DNA of 64,000 nt from Mesobacillus sp. AQ2 (GCF_030122805.1 NZ_CP126080.1:3353001-3417000); one strand, 5' to 3'; counted from the first letter of the stretch, positions 46,344 to 55,617 are shown. Notes: generated by a model from the letters alone, not told the origin. Made by a program: numbers and translations.

Positions 46344-46456
46344 TTCACTCGACCTCCTTCTGAATTATTAACTCACATTGGTAAGTATATCCACTGTTCA
46401 ATACTTTGTAAACCTTTTTTGGCCTTTTTTTCCAAAAAAACATTCGCCATATTTCA

Positions 46457-46512
46457 ACAAAAAAAACTGCATTCCTGTTATCGGATCAATCCAATAACCG
46501 GAATGCAGTTCA
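46457..46512 (-). terminator. Terminator after yrhC
   Basis: A long stem on the minus strand (AACTGCATTCC opposite GGAATGCAGTT, continuing through GGTTAT/ATAAC) is followed by TTTTTTTT. Confidence 0.92.
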
Positions 46513-46523
46513 GCAAGCCATCC

Positions 46524-46778
46524 TTATTTCTTCATCAATAATTCCTGGCCTTCCTCTGATTCAATCAGCTGGTTGCGGTATTTTTTCGCAGCAGCAAAGA
46601 ATAGGATCGAACTAGCAAGGAAGCCCATTGAAGCACCAATAGCAATATATATATCTGTCATCACTTTCGTTTCTGACGGAAGAATCGTCCCAAGATAAAA
46701 GAAAACTCCCACAGCAAGGAGGATCGTTCCAAACTGTTTGTAATCAACCATTTTTTCATAGAGTTGTTTAGCCTTCAT
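46524..46778 (-). CDS. yrhC: YrhC-family membrane protein
   Basis: 84 residues with two membrane helices (about 18-37, TILLAVGVFFYLGTILP, and 46-66, IAIGASMGFLASSILFFAAA) and charged ends. It matches the YrhC family. In B. subtilis it closes the yrrT-mtnN-mccA-mccB-yrhC operon; here mtnN is close by, but mccA and mccB are missing between them and a terminator separates the genes. ATG at 46778 with AGGTG upstream. Function unknown. Confidence 0.82.
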   Translation of the reverse strand: MKAKQLYEKMVDYKQFGTILLAVGVFFYLGTILPSETKVMTDIYIAIGASMGFLASSILFFAAAKKYRNQLIESEEGQELLMKK

Positions 46779-46898
46779 TTTAATCACCTGCATTTATTAG
46801 ACTTAACCACATCCCTACTTTAACATGTTTTAAATATATTAACGGTATGTAAATTTTGGAAACTGCCAGGTCCAAACTTATTCCATACCTGATAACAT

Positions 46899-46931
46899 AA
46901 AAATAGCGTGGAATTAAGCTCCACGCTATTA
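46899..46931 (-). terminator. Terminator after mtnN
   Basis: AATAGCGTGG pairs with CCACGCTATT around a 9-nt loop and is followed by TTTTATG on the minus strand. Confidence 0.9.
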
Positions 46932-46959
46932 AAACCTTTTCCCCTGATGTATCCGGACA

Positions 46960-47664
46960 TTAAAGCTTCCAGTTTTTCACCATTTCATTGACGATTTCAA
47001 AAGAATTCTTTGAGGCAAGCTTTGTGAATTCCAGGAAGTTCACGTCTGCTGAACCATCTGCCTGGTCGGACATCGAACGGATGATCACGAATGGGATGTT
47101 GTTCATGCTGCATACCTGTCCGACGGCTGCCCCTTCCATTTCTGTGCAATAGCCATTAAGCTCCTCATGAAGGAATCTCACTTTTTTCCGGTCTGCGATG
47201 AATTGGTCACCTGATAAAATCCTGCCGCTGACGATTTTCTTGTCTTCAACGATTTCTTTGCTTGCTGCTAACGCCAAATCAATTAATTGCTTATCCGCTT
47301 TAAAGACAGAGACTTCCGTATAAGGGATTTCCCCTAGTTTGAAGCCTAGTGCGCGGACATCCATATCATGCTGCACACAATCTGTTGAAATGACGATATC
47401 GCCAATTCTTAATTCCGGATTCACCGCTCCCGCTACTCCTGTAAAAACAATTTTAGAAGCGGCGAATTCATCAATCAGGATTTGTGTACATACACTCGCG
47501 TTCACTTTTCCTACTCCTGACTTACAAAGTACAACGTCATATCCGTTAAATGTGCCGACATAAAAAGTAATGCCCGCTTTCTTTTTCTCATCATAATCCT
47601 TCATTGCATCAAGAATATGCTTTATTTCTTCATCCATTGCACCAATAATACCAATTCTGCTCAT
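46960..47664 (-). CDS. mtnN: 5'-methylthioadenosine/S-adenosylhomocysteine nucleosidase
   Basis: 234 residues of the PNP/UDP phosphorylase fold. Conserved segments are IGIIGAMDEEIKHIL at the N-terminus, FTGVAGAVNPELRIGDIV, and the substrate site ELNGYCTEMEGAAVGQVC with the catalytic IIRSMSDQADG. It removes adenine from MTA and SAH in methionine salvage and the activated methyl cycle. ATG preceded by GGGAGG. In this genome yrrT and the cysteine genes mccAB are not adjacent, unlike B. subtilis. Confidence 0.96.
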   Translation of the reverse strand: MSRIGIIGAMDEEIKHILDAMKDYDEKKKAGITFYVGTFNGYDVVLCKSGVGKVNASVCTQILIDEFAASKIVFTGVAGAVNPELRIGDIVISTDCVQHDMDVRALGFKLGEIPYTEVSVFKADKQLIDLALAASKEIVEDKKIVSGRILSGDQFIADRKKVRFLHEELNGYCTEMEGAAVGQVCSMNNIPFVIIRSMSDQADGSADVNFLEFTKLASKNSFEIVNEMVKNWKL

Positions 47665-47848
47665 AACTGCGTCCTCCCAAAAATTTACTACTATGTATAA
47701 ATACTTTTACGCATACGCACTACTAGAATTCGGTGTTAACCCCCGAAATATGCCTATCGTTTTAATTTATCAAAAAACGTATCATTTTTATAGAGAATTT
47801 GCTATTTTATTGTGTATAGAATTCTTGTACGCAAAAGGAGCAAAATCT

Positions 47849-48067
47849 ATGGATTTCCAATTTGAACTAATTGAAGACAAAGTTGAATTTTTCGAAGCGG
47901 TCGATTTAAAAACCCTTGAGCAAAAAATCAACAAACAAATCGAGATCAATAAAGCAATCATGCTATCCGTCCATCATGTGTCCCATCAAATGCATCTTGA
48001 TGATAAAGGCAGGCTGTTCTATTCTGCAGCGGTCCATTTCAAGGCTAAAAAGGAAAGGAACAACTAA
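47849..48067 (+). CDS. yrzA: DUF2536 protein YrzA
   Basis: 72 residues. It starts MDFQFELIEDKVEFFEA and contains NKAIMLSVHHVSHQMHLDDKG. It belongs to the small DUF2536 family (YrzA in B. subtilis, near mtnN and the yrr genes). The ATG at 47849 has AAAGGAG upstream; an earlier start at 47693 runs through the promoter region and is not supported. Function unknown. It is divergent from mtnN. Confidence 0.85.
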   Translation: MDFQFELIEDKVEFFEAVDLKTLEQKINKQIEINKAIMLSVHHVSHQMHLDDKGRLFYSAAVHFKAKKERNN

Positions 48068-48102
48068 GAGTCTTCCTATGCATTTACACTAATAAGCACA
48101 CA

Positions 48103-48131
48103 AAAAAACTTGGGATATCCCAAGTTTTTTC
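48103..48131. terminator. Bidirectional palindromic terminator
   Basis: AACTTGGGATATCCCAAGTT is a perfect palindrome flanked by A-run and T-run, between yrzA and the convergent acyltransferase gene. Confidence 0.92.
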
Positions 48132-48149
48132 TATTGAGGCCAACTACAT

Positions 48150-49307
48150 TTATAATTTAATCGTCTTTGTGGTTTCTCCTATATTTACTTCTTTGACTTC
48201 TTTTAATCCAAACAAAAGCCGCAGATAGTTTACTCTCCGAATCATAAAATGGTAAATGCACATGATGAGGGCAAATGATAAGGATACCAATACTATTATC
48301 TTCAATGGAATGGGCCAATCTATGCTATATATGAAGTATCCTATTACGATTATAATCGGTTGATGAAGAATATAAAAAGGCATCGAGGCTTCACTAGCAT
48401 ATTTTAATGTTCGATTAGTGAAGTCCAAATATTTATCTCCCAGGAAAAGCATAAAGAATAGCGTGTTCCATACCAATAAGACACGAACAATCATAAAAAT
48501 CGCCCAACTCACTCCTGTTTTCAGCGGGAACCCATAGAAGATAACCCAATTTAGATAGATCGCTGTAAAAAGGATGCTAAACCCACCCGCAAAAAGGCCT
48601 GTTTTACGCACGAACTGCCTTAATGATTCTCTAGCAAAAAAATAAAATCCGGAAATATAGAGCAATAAATAAAAGATAATTCCCCAACTTCCTAAATTCA
48701 CAATGCTGTTAACAGTCAAGGCAGCGATTGATAAAGGAATGGGTATGAGCAAATAATGGAGGATACTAAATTCCTTTCGCCCTGCGTCCTGCCTTATTTT
48801 CAGAAAAAACGGCAGCGTGATGCCGGAAAAAAGCAGCAGCATTAAAAGGTACCAAAGATGATGTCCAAAAAAAGCGAAATTTCCATTTCCCCCTATTTCC
48901 AAATAGAGTCCATCAAAGTAATGGGGATAGAACTGCATGAATGACCCATTAAATTGAAGATTCGTGATTCTCTCAATATACACTTGAGGAGGTGATAATA
49001 GAAAGATTCCTAAAAGTAAGGGGATGCCCAATCGTAAAAGTCTTTCTTTTATAAAACTTGTAGAATCCCTTCTTTTTAATGCGTAATAAGTAGACATTCC
49101 TGAAAGCACAAAAAAGATTGGCATGATCCAATTTCCTACTAAGAGTGAAAAAAACTCAACATATGTATGATTTATTATGTTGTTCTTAATGTGCCAGTCA
49201 AATGAATTAAAAAACATTGAACAATGATAAAGAAACACAATCATCATTGCCAAGACCTTTATCCAGTCAAGGTAAAAATGTCTGATGGACACATTTTTAT
49301 CTTCCAT
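48150..49307 (-). CDS. Acyltransferase family 3 membrane protein
   Basis: 385 residues, about ten membrane helices. The N-terminal signature is FYLDWIKVLAMMIVFLYHCSMFF with the conserved R/H/D-type positions, followed by WIMPIFFVLSGMSTYYALKRR and a HHLWYLLMLLLF segment. Members O-acetylate cell-surface polysaccharides or lipids at the membrane. It breaks the conserved order between mtnN/yrzA and yrrS, has no operon partner, and looks lower in GC than its neighbours by eye, which hints at acquisition. ATG with GGGAGGG upstream. The substrate is not predictable from this view. Confidence 0.85.
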   Translation of the reverse strand: MEDKNVSIRHFYLDWIKVLAMMIVFLYHCSMFFNSFDWHIKNNIINHTYVEFFSLLVGNWIMPIFFVLSGMSTYYALKRRDSTSFIKERLLRLGIPLLLGIFLLSPPQVYIERITNLQFNGSFMQFYPHYFDGLYLEIGGNGNFAFFGHHLWYLLMLLLFSGITLPFFLKIRQDAGRKEFSILHYLLIPIPLSIAALTVNSIVNLGSWGIIFYLLLYISGFYFFARESLRQFVRKTGLFAGGFSILFTAIYLNWVIFYGFPLKTGVSWAIFMIVRVLLVWNTLFFMLFLGDKYLDFTNRTLKYASEASMPFYILHQPIIIVIGYFIYSIDWPIPLKIIVLVSLSFALIMCIYHFMIRRVNYLRLLFGLKEVKEVNIGETTKTIKL

Positions 49308-49467
49308 AAATTCCCTCCCTTTACGTTAACTATATATCTTTTTGAAGGAAAATGCACAAAAAAATAGCAGTCTAATACAAGTGACAACTTCCATTGCCAA
49401 ATTGTGTATTAGAGTGCTAATGATTAACTCTTTCGCTATTCTTTTTTAGACGTATAACGAATCGTTG

Positions 49468-50142
49468 TTAGCGTTTATCATTTTGGATCAATTCTTCTAC
49501 CTTGACCGGTTTCCAGCCTTCGCCGTCCACCCATTGAATCCACACCCTGAATGTCTGGTCGCTGCCTTTTTCAGAGATCGTTCCGACTGCTGTATTAGGC
49601 GCACCGCCATTTTCATTCCACCATACCGTCATGTTATTTTTATCAATCCCGGTTGCATAAGAATAGGCAAGAATCATTTCCTGCCAATCTGCTGCATTTT
49701 GGTCGAATACAGTATTATGTTCGCCGGTTTGGGTAGTGCCAACCGGCTTCCATTCAGGATTTTCAATCGTTTGTTTCACGTTGGCATCACTGCCGCCCTC
49801 TGTCACGATCGGTTCTGCCTGTTCCTCGGCAGACTCTTCATCTGCTTCTTCCGAATCGGATTTTTCCTCAGCATTTTTTTCGGAGTCTTTATCATCTTTA
49901 GAGCCAGCGCCTTTGCTATCCTCTTTTTTCTCTGGAGAATCTGAGGACTGACTCTTTTCTGTCGCTACATCGTTTTGGTCAGCTGCGCTTTCATCATTGC
50001 TGAAAAAGATATTAAATGAAACAATGCCAATTAACAAAATCACAATAACAATCAAGCTATTTAAAATAAGGTTCGTTTTTCTGCGCTTCGCCCTTTTCTG
50101 AGAGCGCATCCCCTCATTTAGGCTGTCATAATCATTCTTCAA
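49468..50142 (-). CDS. yrrS: YrrS, DUF1510 membrane-anchored protein
   Basis: 224 residues. A basic cytoplasmic N-terminus (SQKRAKRRKT) precedes one membrane helix (about 25-46). A long, very acidic serine/glutamate linker (about 50-115) leads to a C-terminal extracytoplasmic DUF1510 domain with NNMTVWWNENGGAPNTAVG and VWIQWVDGEGWKPVKV. It follows pbpI, as in B. subtilis, where the pair is sporulation-expressed; a role in envelope synthesis is inferred. The start is TTG with GGGAGGG upstream. Confidence 0.9.
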   Translation of the reverse strand: MKNDYDSLNEGMRSQKRAKRRKTNLILNSLIVIVILLIGIVSFNIFFSNDESAADQNDVATEKSQSSDSPEKKEDSKGAGSKDDKDSEKNAEEKSDSEEADEESAEEQAEPIVTEGGSDANVKQTIENPEWKPVGTTQTGEHNTVFDQNAADWQEMILAYSYATGIDKNNMTVWWNENGGAPNTAVGTISEKGSDQTFRVWIQWVDGEGWKPVKVEELIQNDKR

Positions 50143-50227
50143 AATCTTTCCCTCCCTTTCAAGGTTGTCAACATTCTACCATGACTCGGGGCAAACTTGA
50201 AGGATTTTATATTCGTCTAATCTGGTA

Positions 50228-52009
50228 TCACTCATTTTCAGGACCTTCAGCGGGTGTTCCATGGTTGAAATTATAGACCTCCTTTACTATATCTGCAAAA
50301 AGAGGGTTAACACCGCCCTCATCCTCGAAGACCCCTAAATTGACAGTCACAAGTGCATACTTTGGCTTTTCAAAAGGAAAATATCCGGCGAACCACTTAT
50401 TGTGCAATTGCTTTTTGCTTTCGTATCTGCCTGTTTCAGCAGTTCCGGATTTTCCCGCAACATCATATGGCAAGTCCCGGAACCACCTGCCAGTACCCTC
50501 TTCATTCACAACGACTTCCCGTAAAAGCTTTTGGAGTTTCATGGCCGTATAAGGGGAAATATGCTCCCCTGGAAGTTTATCTTTGGGAAATTCGGTCATT
50601 TTCGTCCCATTTTGATACTGGATCGACAAGACAGCCCTGACCATATCTTTTTCACCACCCCTGGCGATTGTCGCCATCATGTTGGCGACTGCAAGCGGAG
50701 ACACCCTGACTTCATGCTGGCCAATTCCTGACAATGCGGCAAAATTCCTATCTTTCCTCGCTTCATCCGACAGGAAAACCCTTCCTGTTTCCTCATCCTG
50801 AAGCTGTCTGAAACCCTCTATATGAAAAATATTTCCAGTCCAGCCTGTACCGCCTGTCATTGAAAGCATTTCAGCATACCTTTCCAAAATATGTGGATCC
50901 TCTTTCTGTAATTCCTGGGCCACTTCTCCAAATGTTCGATTGCAGCTGACTGCGAAGCTTTCAGGAAAATTGAGCATCCCGTGTTGATATTTCGTATCTT
51001 TTTCACCATTGATGGTCTTGCTGCAATCAAACTTCCTGGCCGGGTCATCCAGCCCCTTATCAATCGTAGCCGCAGCGACCACCGTTTTAAACACCGACCC
51101 TGGAATATGCTGCTTGACCATCATATTTTCAACCCCTTCATCCGTATAGGGTTTGGATGGGTTTAAGACTGGCCTCGAAACCATTGCCAAAATGCTGTTT
51201 GTTTCAATATCCAGCAGGATGACTCCGCCTTTTTTGATTTTATGCTGATCCACTTTTTCCTCAAGGATCATTTGCAAATCCTTATCAATCGATGTCTGCA
51301 GATTGATTGGATAGAACGGGTTGGCTGGTTCGATATATTTCACATTGATTCCGAATAATGGAGCCCCTTCTCCATCCACATGGTAAACAAGCTTTGACTT
51401 CCCTTCCGCTACGAGGAATTCATCGAAGCTTTTTTCCAGACCTGATAGGCCAATCAGGGTCCTAGGCAGGAACTCCTTCTCACCATACCTCGATCTCAGG
51501 GCATCTTCATTTTCGCCTATGATTCCCACAAGCTGCGTGGCTGGCACTTTTTCCATAGGGTATTTTCGCTCAACAGCAAATACACCAGGGATTTCCAGTC
51601 CATTGATGACCTCCATTTGGCTTCTGGTCAGGATTACAGGATCTGGATCTCCAAAAGCAAATGGTTCCTTGGAATCTTCAACTGCAGTTTTTAATGCGTA
51701 TTCAGAAACACCAATGGCTCGTGCGACCTTATCAGCCTCCCAGTCCATTTTCTTTAAAAATGGAAACAGAACCAACACTGACGAGGTCTCATAGGTTAAT
51801 GGTTCACCCCGACGGTCGAGGAAATTTCCTCTGCCATTATCTACGACCATTTCCTGTGACCTTTGCTTGACGCTTGCTTCGATTAAATTGATCCTATGTT
51901 TTGAAAATGATTCTGTATCGATCAGCTGCAGCTGAGCCAGCCGGAATATTAGCAGGCCAAAGCCTGCCAGACAGATGGAAATCCAGGCTACCATTCTTTT
52001 TTTACGCAT
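50228..52009 (-). CDS. pbpI: Penicillin-binding protein PbpI (class B)
   Basis: 593 residues from the ATG at 52009. One N-terminal helix (about 7-27) precedes a pedestal domain (about 50-240) and a transpeptidase domain. Active-site motifs are S-x-x-K in IPGSVFKTVV, S-x-N in AVSCNRTFG and K-S-G-T in VAGKSGTAE. It cross-links peptidoglycan outside the membrane; the B. subtilis homologue YrrR/PbpI is linked to sporulation. The start context is unusual: its GAGGTG ribosome site is the 3' arm of the greA terminator hairpin and the T-run is the spacer. Confidence 0.93.
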   Translation of the reverse strand: MRKKRMVAWISICLAGFGLLIFRLAQLQLIDTESFSKHRINLIEASVKQRSQEMVVDNGRGNFLDRRGEPLTYETSSVLVLFPFLKKMDWEADKVARAIGVSEYALKTAVEDSKEPFAFGDPDPVILTRSQMEVINGLEIPGVFAVERKYPMEKVPATQLVGIIGENEDALRSRYGEKEFLPRTLIGLSGLEKSFDEFLVAEGKSKLVYHVDGEGAPLFGINVKYIEPANPFYPINLQTSIDKDLQMILEEKVDQHKIKKGGVILLDIETNSILAMVSRPVLNPSKPYTDEGVENMMVKQHIPGSVFKTVVAAATIDKGLDDPARKFDCSKTINGEKDTKYQHGMLNFPESFAVSCNRTFGEVAQELQKEDPHILERYAEMLSMTGGTGWTGNIFHIEGFRQLQDEETGRVFLSDEARKDRNFAALSGIGQHEVRVSPLAVANMMATIARGGEKDMVRAVLSIQYQNGTKMTEFPKDKLPGEHISPYTAMKLQKLLREVVVNEEGTGRWFRDLPYDVAGKSGTAETGRYESKKQLHNKWFAGYFPFEKPKYALVTVNLGVFEDEGGVNPLFADIVKEVYNFNHGTPAEGPENE

Positions 52010-52043
52010 AAAAAACACCTCGTCAAAAGTGTTGACGAGGTGC
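52010..52043 (-). terminator. Terminator of greA with the pbpI ribosome site inside
   Basis: CACCTCGTCAA pairs perfectly with TTGACGAGGTG around a 5-nt loop, followed by TTTTTT and then directly the pbpI ATG. GAGGTG of the 3' arm is the only evident Shine-Dalgarno for pbpI. Confidence 0.92.
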
Positions 52044-52066
52044 CGGAATTTCAAACCTATAGATCA

Positions 52067-52543
52067 TTACTTAATAGAAGTGATGCGAACGCTCATTTCA
52101 CCGCCAGGAGTCTGGACAGCCACTTGATCGCCCACTTTTTTGCCCATCAGACTTTTCGCAATCGGAGAGTCATTTGAAATTTTGCCCTCAAATGGATCTG
52201 CTTCTGCACTTCCAACGATTGTATAAGATTCTTCATCGCCATCAGGAAGCTCGACAAATGTAACCGTGCGGCCAAGGCTGACAGCATCTGTGCTCAACTC
52301 ATCTTCCTGGATGATTTTTGCGTTTCGGATCATATTTTCAAGAGTCGTGATACGGCCTTCAACAAAAGCTTGTTCCTCTTTTGCAGAATCGTACTCAGAG
52401 TTCTCTGAAAGATCACCAAAGCTGCGGGCGATCTTGATTCTCTCAACCACTTCTTTTCGTTTAACTGTCTTCAATTGTTCCAATTCTTGTTCCAGCTTTT
52501 CTTTCCCTGCCTGTGTCATAGGAAAAACTTTTTCTGTAGCCAA
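52067..52543 (-). CDS. greA: Transcription elongation factor GreA
   Basis: 158 residues. The N-terminal coiled-coil carries the acidic tip region ([19 protein letters not shown]) that enters the secondary channel of RNA polymerase, and the C-terminal FKBP-like domain contains [15 protein letters not shown]. It rescues backtracked complexes by stimulating transcript cleavage. The start is TTG with AAGGAG upstream. It ends at a terminator that overlaps the start of pbpI. Confidence 0.97.
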   Translation of the reverse strand: MATEKVFPMTQAGKEKLEQELEQLKTVKRKEVVERIKIARSFGDLSENSEYDSAKEEQAFVEGRITTLENMIRNAKIIQEDELSTDAVSLGRTVTFVELPDGDEESYTIVGSAEADPFEGKISNDSPIAKSLMGKKVGDQVAVQTPGGEMSVRITSIK

Positions 52544-52626
52544 AATACTTCACTCCTTCTAGTCTTCACAAATCCCCAAAATAGATTGTGTAATATTATA
52601 TTATGTATCCTGAAAAATATACAGGA

Positions 52627-52649
52627 GCGCGTCCTATATCAGGGCGCGC
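52627..52649 (-). other. GC-rich hairpin between udk and greA
   Basis: GCGCG-CCT pairs with AGG-CGCGC on the minus strand with single mismatches, followed by TCCTGTATATTTTT. It may be a weak terminator of udk. Confidence 0.55.
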
Positions 52650-52747
52650 AGTTTAAACAGGGCCATTTCAGGCCATTTATTTACCTTTGGAGAAAAGGAA
52701 GCACTTTTTGCAAGTACTCCCATGTCCATATTATCTATGCTATTGTG

Positions 52748-53383
52748 TCACAAAAATGATTTTTGTTCAAGAATTGTTTGAATTTTTGTTACCATCAGGT
52801 CAATCGCAACATGGTTGTGACCGCCCTCAGGTATAATTACATCCGCATAACGCTTAGTCGGCTCAATGAACTGGTTATGCATCGGCCTGACAACGTTCAC
52901 GTACTGTTCAATAACCGAATCCATTGAGCGCCCTCGCTCCTTGATGTCGCGCAGGAGCCTGCGGATGATCCGCAAATCTGCATCCGTGTCTACATAGAGT
53001 TTGATATCCATCAAATCCCGCAATCTCTGATCCTCGAGGATCAAAATCCCTTCAAGAATGATAACATCCTTCGGTTCGACATGTACGACTTCGTTTGAGC
53101 GAGTGTGGATGGCATAATCGTAAACCGGCTTCTCTACTGCCTCGTGCTGAAGCAGTTTCTGGATATGCTCTATCAAAAGATCATTGTCAAAAGCCAGTGG
53201 ATGGTCATAATTTGTCTTTAAACGCTCTTCCATAGGCAGGTGGCTCTGGTCTTTGTAATAGTAGTCTTGCTCAATCATAAGAATTGATTGACTCTTAAAG
53301 CTATCATAAATAGCTTTTGTCACGCTTGTCTTTCCTGAGCCGGAGCCGCCGGCTACACCAATTACAACAGGTTTGCGGTCCAT
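52748..53383 (-). CDS. udk: Uridine kinase
   Basis: 211 residues. The P-loop is [18 protein letters not shown] at the N-terminus, with the [11 protein letters not shown] and YDHPLAFD motifs of uridine/cytidine kinases and the lid with arginines [13 protein letters not shown]. It phosphorylates uridine and cytidine in pyrimidine salvage. The ATG is 3 nt after the trhP2 stop, in one operon trmR-trhP1-trhP2-udk. Confidence 0.96.
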   Translation of the reverse strand: MDRKPVVIGVAGGSGSGKTSVTKAIYDSFKSQSILMIEQDYYYKDQSHLPMEERLKTNYDHPLAFDNDLLIEHIQKLLQHEAVEKPVYDYAIHTRSNEVVHVEPKDVIILEGILILEDQRLRDLMDIKLYVDTDADLRIIRRLLRDIKERGRSMDSVIEQYVNVVRPMHNQFIEPTKRYADVIIPEGGHNHVAIDLMVTKIQTILEQKSFL

Positions 53384-53386
53384 TTA

Positions 53387-54655
53387 TTACTTCTCCTTCC
53401 GCATCATGTTATTTGGGTAGACAGGCTTGTCCATCTTGAACTTCACGATCTGAAGCGGATGGCGGGCAACATCCAGTTCATTGCCATCTTCATCCCAGAC
53501 CTTGTCAATCACATGAGTGAAGTTCTCGATTTCCGGTCCAAAGAATTCAACCTCGTCGCCAGGCTTGAAGTAGTTCCTTTGCTGGAGTGTCACCATTTGT
53601 GTCTCAGCATCGTAATCAAGCACAAGACCGGCAAAATCGAAAGTGGTCTTTTTGCTATGGTTTCCAAACATTTGCTCTTTATACCCAGGAACCCCTTCAA
53701 AGAAGGCAGTTGCTGTCTCGCGGTTCGCACATTTGTCTAATTCTTCAAGCCATTCCTGCTTGATTACGAAGTTTTCAGGATCCGCACAATATTCATCAAT
53801 CACTTTGCGGTATACGCTGACTACTGTTGCGATATAGTGGATCGACTTCATGCGGCCTTCAATTTTTAGGCTGTCAATGCCAATTTCAATCATACGCGGA
53901 ATTGATTCAATCAGCTTAAGGTCTTTAGGGCTCATAGCGAACGGAGCATCCCCATCATTGAACAATGGGTTCTCATCGCTTCCTTCGAGTTTATATAAGT
54001 CATAGTCCCAGCGGCATGACTGGCAGCAGCCGCCGCGGTTTGAATCACGTGCAGTCATGTGATTGCTCAGAGTACAACGTCCGGAATAAGCAATACACAT
54101 TGCTCCGTGGACAAAGGTTTCTATTTCAATGTCGACCTTTTCCTTCATTAACTTGATTTCTTCAGCACCAGTTTCACGCGCCAGTACGACACGCTCGAGT
54201 CCTTCTTCCTTCCAGAACTGGACTGCTTTCCAGTTTGATAGAGATTGCTGCGTGCTTAAGTGGACCTCGATCTCAGGAGCGACCCTTCGGCAAGTTTCGA
54301 TGATGAGCGGATCAGCCACGATGATTCCGTGTACCCCTGCTTCCTTCAACCCCATCATATAATCTTCTAGTCCATCAATATTCTCATTATGTGCGAAGAT
54401 ATTTGTTGTAACATATATTTTTGCACCGTATTTCTTGGCGAACTCGACACCTTCCTTCATTTCCTCAAAGGTGAAATTATCCGCATTAGAACGCAAACCA
54501 TATTCCTGTCCGCCGATGAAAACGGCATCTGCACCGTAGTGGACGGCAATCTTAAGTTTTTCAAGATTTCCAGCCGGCGCTAGCAGTTCTGGTTTTTTCA
54601 CGATGACACGTTTACCATCGATAATTTGCGAAATTTTATCTGCTACTGCTGCCAT
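53387..54655 (-). CDS. trhP2: U32 peptidase-like tRNA hydroxylation protein TrhP2 (YrrO)
   Basis: 422 residues. The U32 signature covers KPELLAPAGNLEKLKIAVHYGADAVF at the start and ETFVHGAMCIAYSGRCTLSNH with the iron-sulfur cysteines CQSCRWD. In B. subtilis YrrN and YrrO (TrhP1 and TrhP2) are needed for 5-hydroxyuridine at tRNA position 34 using prephenate (known). ATG with GGAGG upstream. It is followed by udk and preceded by trhP1 in the same operon. Peptidase activity is not expected. Confidence 0.9.
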   Translation of the reverse strand: MAAVADKISQIIDGKRVIVKKPELLAPAGNLEKLKIAVHYGADAVFIGGQEYGLRSNADNFTFEEMKEGVEFAKKYGAKIYVTTNIFAHNENIDGLEDYMMGLKEAGVHGIIVADPLIIETCRRVAPEIEVHLSTQQSLSNWKAVQFWKEEGLERVVLARETGAEEIKLMKEKVDIEIETFVHGAMCIAYSGRCTLSNHMTARDSNRGGCCQSCRWDYDLYKLEGSDENPLFNDGDAPFAMSPKDLKLIESIPRMIEIGIDSLKIEGRMKSIHYIATVVSVYRKVIDEYCADPENFVIKQEWLEELDKCANRETATAFFEGVPGYKEQMFGNHSKKTTFDFAGLVLDYDAETQMVTLQQRNYFKPGDEVEFFGPEIENFTHVIDKVWDEDGNELDVARHPLQIVKFKMDKPVYPNNMMRKEK

Positions 54656-54682
54656 TACGCAACCTCCTCATAGTTCTTCCTG

Positions 54683-55612
54683 TTAATAAACCGTCTCTTT
54701 GAAAAAGAATCCTGTATCCAGCGGGCGATTAGGCGGCTGCAGTTCTTCTGCCGCTTCCAGCAAGCTATCTTTTTCTTCGTCGTATTGGTCAGGATCTTCA
54801 ATTGCCAAATCAATGGCTTGGCGGTAGAGCTTTGTAACTTCCAATATATATTCAGGGCTCTTCAGGATACCGTCGATTTTAAGAGAATCGACGCCTGCTT
54901 CCAAAAGCTCCGTCAGTTCGTCAATAATGCAAATATCATTAGGACTCATGATATGCGTGCCATTTTCATCTTCGAAAATAGGGTATTTATTCTCACGCTC
55001 TTTATCGTGGAGGAACATATCACGTTCTTGCTTACGATTTTCTACCTCCAGTGCCTTGCCTTGATACTCAAAATAATGGCCAAGAAGCGGGCGCTTTGAC
55101 TGGAACATGTTCATCATTCCATGAACCTGTACCTCGATTTCCACCTCGGCATTTTCCTTGATTTCTACGATGGCATCCATATTGATTTCCCTTGCAAGGA
55201 CAGCGCGCTTTGCACCTTTCCTGCCCCAATAGTTGCACGTATACCAGTTCGTCCCTGTCATTTCGGTGCTCCAATGCAGCTTCATGTCGGGTGTATATTC
55301 CTTAGCAGCCATCAAAACAGCAGGGTCACCAAAAGTAACTGCATCCGCTTTTACATCTTGGAGGAATGTGAGGTAGTCGCCTAGCAAGTCCACTTTTTCG
55401 TTGTGGAACAACGCATTCATGGCTACATATACTTTTTTGCCTTTAGAGTGTGCCAATTCAATTGCCTGTTTTACGTCTTCACGGTTGAACTCACCAGCAA
55501 GACGAAGACCGAATTTTTGCTCTCCAATCAGGAATGCATCAGCTCCAGCCTCTGCCAATGGGATAATATCATTTATACTAGTTGGCGTTACCAATAATTC
55601 AGGTTTCTTCAT
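54683..55612 (-). CDS. trhP1: U32 peptidase-like tRNA hydroxylation protein TrhP1 (YrrN)
   Basis: 309 residues, the same length as B. subtilis YrrN. The U32 fold starts KPELLVTPTSINDIIPLAEAGADAFL; the family region around EIEVQVHGMMNMFQSKRPLLG lacks the cysteine cluster of TrhP2, so it probably acts as a non-cluster partner (inference). The ATG at 55612 has GAGGTG at the end of trmR, giving coupled translation. It lies 28 nt before trhP2. Confidence 0.88.
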   Translation of the reverse strand: MKKPELLVTPTSINDIIPLAEAGADAFLIGEQKFGLRLAGEFNREDVKQAIELAHSKGKKVYVAMNALFHNEKVDLLGDYLTFLQDVKADAVTFGDPAVLMAAKEYTPDMKLHWSTEMTGTNWYTCNYWGRKGAKRAVLAREINMDAIVEIKENAEVEIEVQVHGMMNMFQSKRPLLGHYFEYQGKALEVENRKQERDMFLHDKERENKYPIFEDENGTHIMSPNDICIIDELTELLEAGVDSLKIDGILKSPEYILEVTKLYRQAIDLAIEDPDQYDEEKDSLLEAAEELQPPNRPLDTGFFFKETVY

Positions 55613-55617
55613 TCCGT

